Shown: piece after piece, positions 3,980 to 6,876 of the stretch
How positions within the stretch are numbered: position 1 is the stretch's first letter
Layout of the letters: every line of letters begins with the position of its first letter
Assembly (NCBI GenBank): GCA_003162235.1
Contig: PMMN01000103.1
Span: 8,905 to 15,780, forward strand
DNA: 6,876 nt
Source: Actinomycetota bacterium
Lineage (GTDB): Bacteria > Actinomycetota > Thermoleophilia > Gaiellales > Gaiellaceae
Direction of reading: 5' to 3'
The notes under the pieces: model-generated
What the model was told of the DNA's origin: nothing
Seen by the model: only the letters and a program-made list of their open reading frames with translations
The model's database searches: none
Made by a program: the position numbers and the translations under genes

Positions 3980-5644
3980 ATGCGACTGCGCGGTGTAGCT
4001 CTCGTTCTCATCCTCTTTGCGGCTGCAATGTTCCCTTTGCTCGACAGTGGGCAGGCGCTGGCGCATGCCTTGCAACGTCTGCCGCCTGCGCACCTGCCGG
4101 CCGGTGGCAGCCATCCGATCGAGCACCTTCACCGGCGTCTCGACAGGTCAAGCAGCTGGAGCACGATCGCCTCACAAAACTGGGCCGGCTATGACGCCAC
4201 CGGCGGGGGTTTTACGAGTGTCACGGCCAGCTGGGTTGAACCGCCTATTCAGGCAAGTTACTCCACCGACACCTACGCCGGCTTCTGGGTCGGCCTCGAC
4301 GGTGATGGCAGCTCGCCGGTGGAACAGACAGGCACCATGGCCTACGGCCATAACGGCAGCGTCTCCTACTACGCCTGGTATGAGACGTATCCCAACCCAC
4401 CGATCTCCATCCCCATGACCGTCAGCCCCGGCGATGAGATGACCGGGACAGTGACGAGTGGCGGCACGGGCAGCTTCACCCTCACCCTCGTCGATGACAC
4501 CACGCACCACACCTTCACCACGACCCAGACAAACGGTGTGACCGCTCCCTTCTCGGCCGAAGTCATCGCCGAGGCGCCGACGTCGTCGACGAGCGGCACC
4601 GTCTTCCCGCTGGCCGACTTCGGCAGCGTCAGTTTCACCAACTGCGCCTTCAACGGTCGGCCCATAAGCACCTTTGCCTACAACCAGATCGACATGGTCT
4701 CGGCAGACAACGTCAACGAGGCGGCGACCTCGACGCTCGGCACCGACGGCGCCAGCTTCTCGGTGACCAGTTACCCGGCAAGCGACACCACCCCGCCGGT
4801 CACAGTCGCCTCCGGCTACGACGGCGCCTGGCACAACTCGGCCGTGCAGGTCACACTGACCGCCACCGACAACGCCGGCGGCAGCGGCGTGAAATCGATC
4901 ACCTACAGCATCGACGGCGGTGCGCCGACGACCGTCGATACTGCCGCCACCCAGGTGACGATCGGCGCTCCCGCTGACCACTCCAACGACGGCGTGCACA
5001 CGCTCTCCTTCTACTCGACAGATAACGACGGCAACCAAGAGACGGCCAAGCCGGTGACCGTCAAGATCGACACCACCCCGTCCACGGTGAGCGCCTCCGG
5101 AGCCAGCGACGGCGCCTGGCTCAACCACGCCGCGACCATCACCCTCAACGCCGCCGACACCCCTGGCGCCTCCGGTGTGGCCTCTATCGGCTACACGCTC
5201 GACGGTGTGAACCACACGGTGGCCGGAGCAAGTACCCAGGTCGTGTTGCCGGCGAGCCCGAACGCAACCCACACGCTCACCTACCAGGCCACCGACCTGG
5301 CCGGCAACGTGAGCGCCGATCAGAGCCTCAGCGTGCACATCGACACCGTCGGCCCGACCACCGCCGTCAAGCCGGCCAGCGGCCACAAGGGCAACGCGAT
5401 CGCGCTCAAGTGCCGGGTGAGCGACAACTTAAGCCCCCGGGCGACGTCGGTCACGCTGACCATCCGAAACAGCCACAAGAAGGTCGTTAAGACCCTCAAA
5501 CTCGGGACCGAAAAGGTCTCCGCCTGGTATGCGGTCAAGTGGACGCCGAAGGCCAAGGGCACCTACCGCTACACCGTCTACGCCAAGGACCTGGCCGGCA
5601 ATAAGCAGGCCAAGGCAGGCAGCGCCAAGATCACGGTCAAGTAA
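3980..5644 (+). CDS. Secreted glutamic peptidase (G1/eqolisin) with three Ig-like domains
   Basis: This 554-residue exported protein has a signal peptide (1-28: MRLRG, hydrophobic core, ALA cleavage motif at 26-28), a short propeptide-like linker (29-62), a peptidase domain (about 66-263), and three Ig-like beta domains (about 270-364, 365-456, 457-554). The peptidase shows the G1 layout: SQNWAGYD (65-72), FWVGLDGDG (102-110), EQTG with catalytic Gln116, YYAWYETYP (130-138), and AEVIAEAPT with catalytic Glu198. These align with Gln53 and Glu136 of scytalidoglutamic peptidase, an acid-active, pepstatin-insensitive enzyme. The first two Ig-like domains share SDGAW/YDGAW...VTLTATD and DxAGN patterns; the last is Lys-rich and ends ITVK, perhaps for cell-wall or substrate binding. 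No sorting signal or membrane anchor follows. The gene stands alone on its strand and is flanked by 23-bp direct repeats. Confidence 0.88.
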   Translation: MRLRGVALVLILFAAAMFPLLDSGQALAHALQRLPPAHLPAGGSHPIEHLHRRLDRSSSWSTIASQNWAGYDATGGGFTSVTASWVEPPIQASYSTDTYAGFWVGLDGDGSSPVEQTGTMAYGHNGSVSYYAWYETYPNPPISIPMTVSPGDEMTGTVTSGGTGSFTLTLVDDTTHHTFTTTQTNGVTAPFSAEVIAEAPTSSTSGTVFPLADFGSVSFTNCAFNGRPISTFAYNQIDMVSADNVNEAATSTLGTDGASFSVTSYPASDTTPPVTVASGYDGAWHNSAVQVTLTATDNAGGSGVKSITYSIDGGAPTTVDTAATQVTIGAPADHSNDGVHTLSFYSTDNDGNQETAKPVTVKIDTTPSTVSASGASDGAWLNHAATITLNAADTPGASGVASIGYTLDGVNHTVAGASTQVVLPASPNATHTLTYQATDLAGNVSADQSLSVHIDTVGPTTAVKPASGHKGNAIALKCRVSDNLSPRATSVTLTIRNSHKKVVKTLKLGTEKVSAWYAVKWTPKAKGTYRYTVYAKDLAGNKQAKAGSAKITVK

Positions 5645-5872
5645 GTGATACCGAAGGCGAGGTCCTGATCGATCACTGACAGCGCCAGTACGACCACCCG
5701 CGACCCCACGGCTCACTCGGCGGGCGTCCGCCGGCGCCGGAGACGATCGTCTGGCTGGGGTTTTCACTCGCTGACTGCGCACGCCCAGGAATCCCACCCG
5801 GGCTTCGTGCTCGACTAGATCAAGCTACATTCCTGAACGCTCGCCCAGGGGACACCGCGTCTTCCGTCGTCG
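5645..5872. other. Intergenic region between peptidase and channel-like gene
   Basis: About 230 bases separate the convergent stops. GGCG (5656-5659) and CGCC (5683-5686) could close a weak stem, but no terminator hairpin with a T-run is obvious. The second 23-bp repeat lies at 5827-5849. I see no gene on either strand. Confidence 0.4.
5827..5849 (+). repeat. Direct repeat, copy 2 (right of the peptidase)
   Basis: This matches 3778-3800 at 22 of 23 bases in the same orientation. It lies 24 bases beyond the stop of the channel-like gene and about 120 bases before the segment (5970-6029) that is duplicated at the window start. Two independent duplications therefore touch the same 200-base stretch. 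Confidence 0.75.
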
Positions 5873-6217
5873 TTACTCCGAGTCGCCGGTCTGGAAGAAG
5901 CTCGCGATAGCGCCTGCCGAACCGGCGATGACGAGCACGGCCCAGATCTCGAGGAAAACGTCGACGACTCGACCTGGAACGCTGAGCGGATTCCTGATCT
6001 GCGACGAGACCGTCGTGAGCTGCACCGTCGTGAAGAAGAACGCGTCGAACAGGGTATGGATGTCCGTTTGCTTGACGTTCCGCTCGAAGGCGTAGACGAG
6101 TGCCGTCCCGATTCCATCGATCACCGCAGTCAAGATCAGCACGAGCAGGAGCCGGCTGACGAGCCGCCTGTGCCGCTCCTCCCAAGTCCCAAGACGCTTC
6201 AGCTCTTCGCGGATCAT
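5873..6217 (-). CDS. Two-TM potassium-channel-like pore protein with a non-canonical filter
   Basis: The protein has 114 residues from ATG 6217. A basic, charged N-terminus (1-19) is followed by TM1 (about 20-44), a pore helix (about 55-66, FDAFFFTTVQL), a filter-like TTVSSQI (68-74), and TM2 (about 84-108, VVDVFLEIWAVLVIAGSAGA). Compared with KcsA (TTVGYGD to LWGR), the spacing from the filter Thr to the conserved Gly-Arg is the same 14 residues, and P77, G82 and R83 are kept, but GYGD is replaced by S71-S72-Q73-I74. It should assemble as a tetramer in the cytoplasmic membrane but can hardly be a normal K+-selective pore. Earlier in-frame starts (GTG 6238, TTG 6259) exist; none has a good ribosome binding site. 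It lies downstream of the small hydrophobic protein and csbD-like genes on the same strand. Confidence 0.7.
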   Translation of the reverse strand: MIREELKRLGTWEERHRRLVSRLLLVLILTAVIDGIGTALVYAFERNVKQTDIHTLFDAFFFTTVQLTTVSSQIRNPLSVPGRVVDVFLEIWAVLVIAGSAGAIASFFQTGDSE

Positions 6218-6366
6218 CGTCGTCCATTCTACGAGCACCCCGACAGAAACCCATTCCAACCTCGCCGTCGGAACTGCGTCGTCGAGCCTCGCCTTCGCCG
6301 TCTGTCTCTCGCGACTCGATTCTTACTTGGTCCGATCAGGGAAGCGATCGTCGTGCAGCACCGTCA

Positions 6367-6498
6367 TCAGACCCTCGAGCGTCGACCGAAGAGCGCAACG
6401 AGGAGCGCGACGACCAACACGATGAACAGGAACTTGGAAAGGAAGACACCCCCTCCGACTGCAAGCAGCAGAAGCAGCAGCACGAGCAACCAGATCAT
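6367..6498 (-). CDS. Small hydrophobic membrane protein, 43 residues
   Basis: The gene encodes 43 residues: MIWLLVLLLLLLAVGGGVFL (1-20), SKFLFIVLVVALLVALFG (21-38), and a basic tail RRSRV. It forms two hydrophobic stretches separated by a Gly-rich turn and a Lys. Such tiny 'hydrophobic proteins', often with a GGG or GFG turn and an Arg-rich end, are widespread in Actinomycetota and usually uncharacterised. The start is well supported: GGAG (6510-6507) lies 8 bases before the ATG. Two stops in a row (TGA TGA, 6369-6364) end it. The csbD-like gene lies about 260 bases upstream and the channel-like gene about 150 bases downstream on the same strand, which suggests a shared envelope-stress setting. 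Its reading is more convincing than the longer, overlapping minus-strand frame at 6323-6574. Confidence 0.7.
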   Translation of the reverse strand: MIWLLVLLLLLLAVGGGVFLSKFLFIVLVVALLVALFGRRSRV

Positions 6499-6716
6499 TT
6501 CTTGATCTCCAGGATTGGGGTATTTGTCTACCACTCGACGAAGCGGTTGCGAACGTCGGTCGTGTCTCCACCACTAGGGCAGAACTCGGTTACCTGATAA
6601 GACCAACTTCCTTATCCGGCGAGGGTACGCGGGGTACCCGCACGTGGGCGAGAAGGTGCGGAAATTAGATGAATGAAGAATGAAGCCGCTCTCCGCTTCG
6701 TAGAACTCCGAGCAAG
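6499..6716. other. Intergenic region upstream of the small hydrophobic gene
   Basis: This stretch should contain the promoter of the small hydrophobic gene if it is transcribed separately, since a terminator precedes it. It holds an inverted repeat GATAAG/CTTATC (6596-6601 and 6611-6616, 9-base spacer), two GGGTAC copies (6623-6628 and 6632-6637), and a weak GAAGC/GCTTC hairpin (6682-6699). I could not fix -35/-10 boxes with confidence. Confidence 0.35.
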
Positions 6717-6741
6717 GGACTGGGGCGGATTGCCCCAGTCC
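6717..6741 (-). terminator. Strong hairpin terminator behind the csbD-like gene
   Basis: A perfect 10-base-pair stem (GGACTGGGGC and its complement GCCCCAGTCC) encloses the loop GGATT, 15 bases after the csbD-like stop. On the minus strand it is followed by CTTGCTCGG, with no clean T-run, as is common in high-GC actinobacteria. It probably ends the csbD-like transcript, at least in part. Confidence 0.7.
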
Positions 6742-6756
6742 GAGTGTCGATAGCTA

Positions 6757-6876
6757 CTAACGCGTGTTCTTCTTCACGCTCTTCTTCGCGCCCTTGAGCA
6801 CGTTCTTCGCCTTGCCCTTGGCCTGGTCAAGGTGGCCCTCTGCCTCGAGGCGCTCGTTGCCCGTCGCTGCCCCTGC
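6757..6876 (-). CDS. CsbD-like stress protein, C-terminal part (runs off the right edge)
   Basis: The last 39 codons and the stop (TAG at 6759-6757) are present; the 5' end lies beyond the window. The sequence includes TGNERLEAEGHLDQAKGKAK and ends NVLKGAKKSVKKNTR. The TGNERLEAEGxxDQAKGK pattern is characteristic of the CsbD family: small, charged, helical proteins of about 60-70 residues that are general-stress (SigB-controlled) in Bacillus and of unknown mechanism. The Lys-rich tail is somewhat longer and more basic than in typical members. A strong hairpin follows the stop. Confidence 0.85.
   Translation of the reverse strand, partial: AGAATGNERLEAEGHLDQAKGKAKNVLKGAKKSVKKNTR

Noticed and set aside
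4172..5386. A 404-codon open frame on the minus strand opposite the peptidase
   Set aside because: It is rich in Gly, Val, Arg and His in the way typical of antisense shadows of high-GC genes, and the plus strand there encodes a clear G1 peptidase and Ig-like domains.
6323..6574. 83-codon minus-strand frame
   Set aside because: It overlaps the 43-residue hydrophobic gene in another frame, lacks a ribosome binding site, and has an Arg/Ser-rich shadow-like composition.

Overview
The window looks like chromosomal DNA from a high-GC Gram-positive soil bacterium (Actinomycetota). Thermoleophilia/Solirubrobacterales is my best guess, from the Ig-rich secreted peptidase, the SigE-type ECF sigma/anti-sigma pair, and the CsbD and small hydrophobic stress proteins. 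No rRNA, tRNA or CRISPR array is visible. Taxonomy and family calls come from motif recognition by eye, not from a search.

Left third (1-2016) is a rearranged accessory region. It opens with a 60-bp duplicate of the pore-coding part of a channel gene found again at 5970-6029. This is fused to an unrecognised minus-strand reading frame (1-210) that runs off the window. A plus-strand pair follows: a small, degenerate DUF2510-type protein (255-458) whose stop overlaps the start (TAATG) of a short, non-canonical cis-prenyltransferase (458-1117). Next come gene debris: a minus-strand C-terminal remnant (1188-1298), the 5' part of an ISAs1-family transposase (about 1300-1668) fused in frame to the tail of an unrelated gene (1669-1841), and a small gene with an in-frame stop (1845-1946).

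Middle (2017-3979): a short winged-helix protein resembling HARE-HTH (2017-2373) converges on a minus-strand pair, an ECF sigma factor (3136-3582, with homology reaching 3642) and its membrane-anchored putative anti-sigma factor (2441-3139). The two overlap by ATGA. The sigma gene seems to have lost its natural start codon, with ACG where ATG is expected. An ECF-like promoter lies just upstream.

Right half (3980-6876): a secreted glutamic (G1/eqolisin) peptidase with three C-terminal Ig-like domains is bracketed by two direct copies of a 23-bp sequence (3778-3800 and 5827-5849). Beyond it, three minus-strand genes form what looks like an envelope/stress group: csbD-like (partial, 6757-6876, with a strong hairpin after it), a 43-residue hydrophobic membrane protein (6367-6498), and a two-TM protein with the full layout of a potassium-channel pore but SSQI in place of the GYGD filter (5873-6217).

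The best leads for something undescribed are the filter-less pore protein and its duplicated fragment, the DUF2510/cis-prenyltransferase cassette, and the repeat-flanked peptidase segment.
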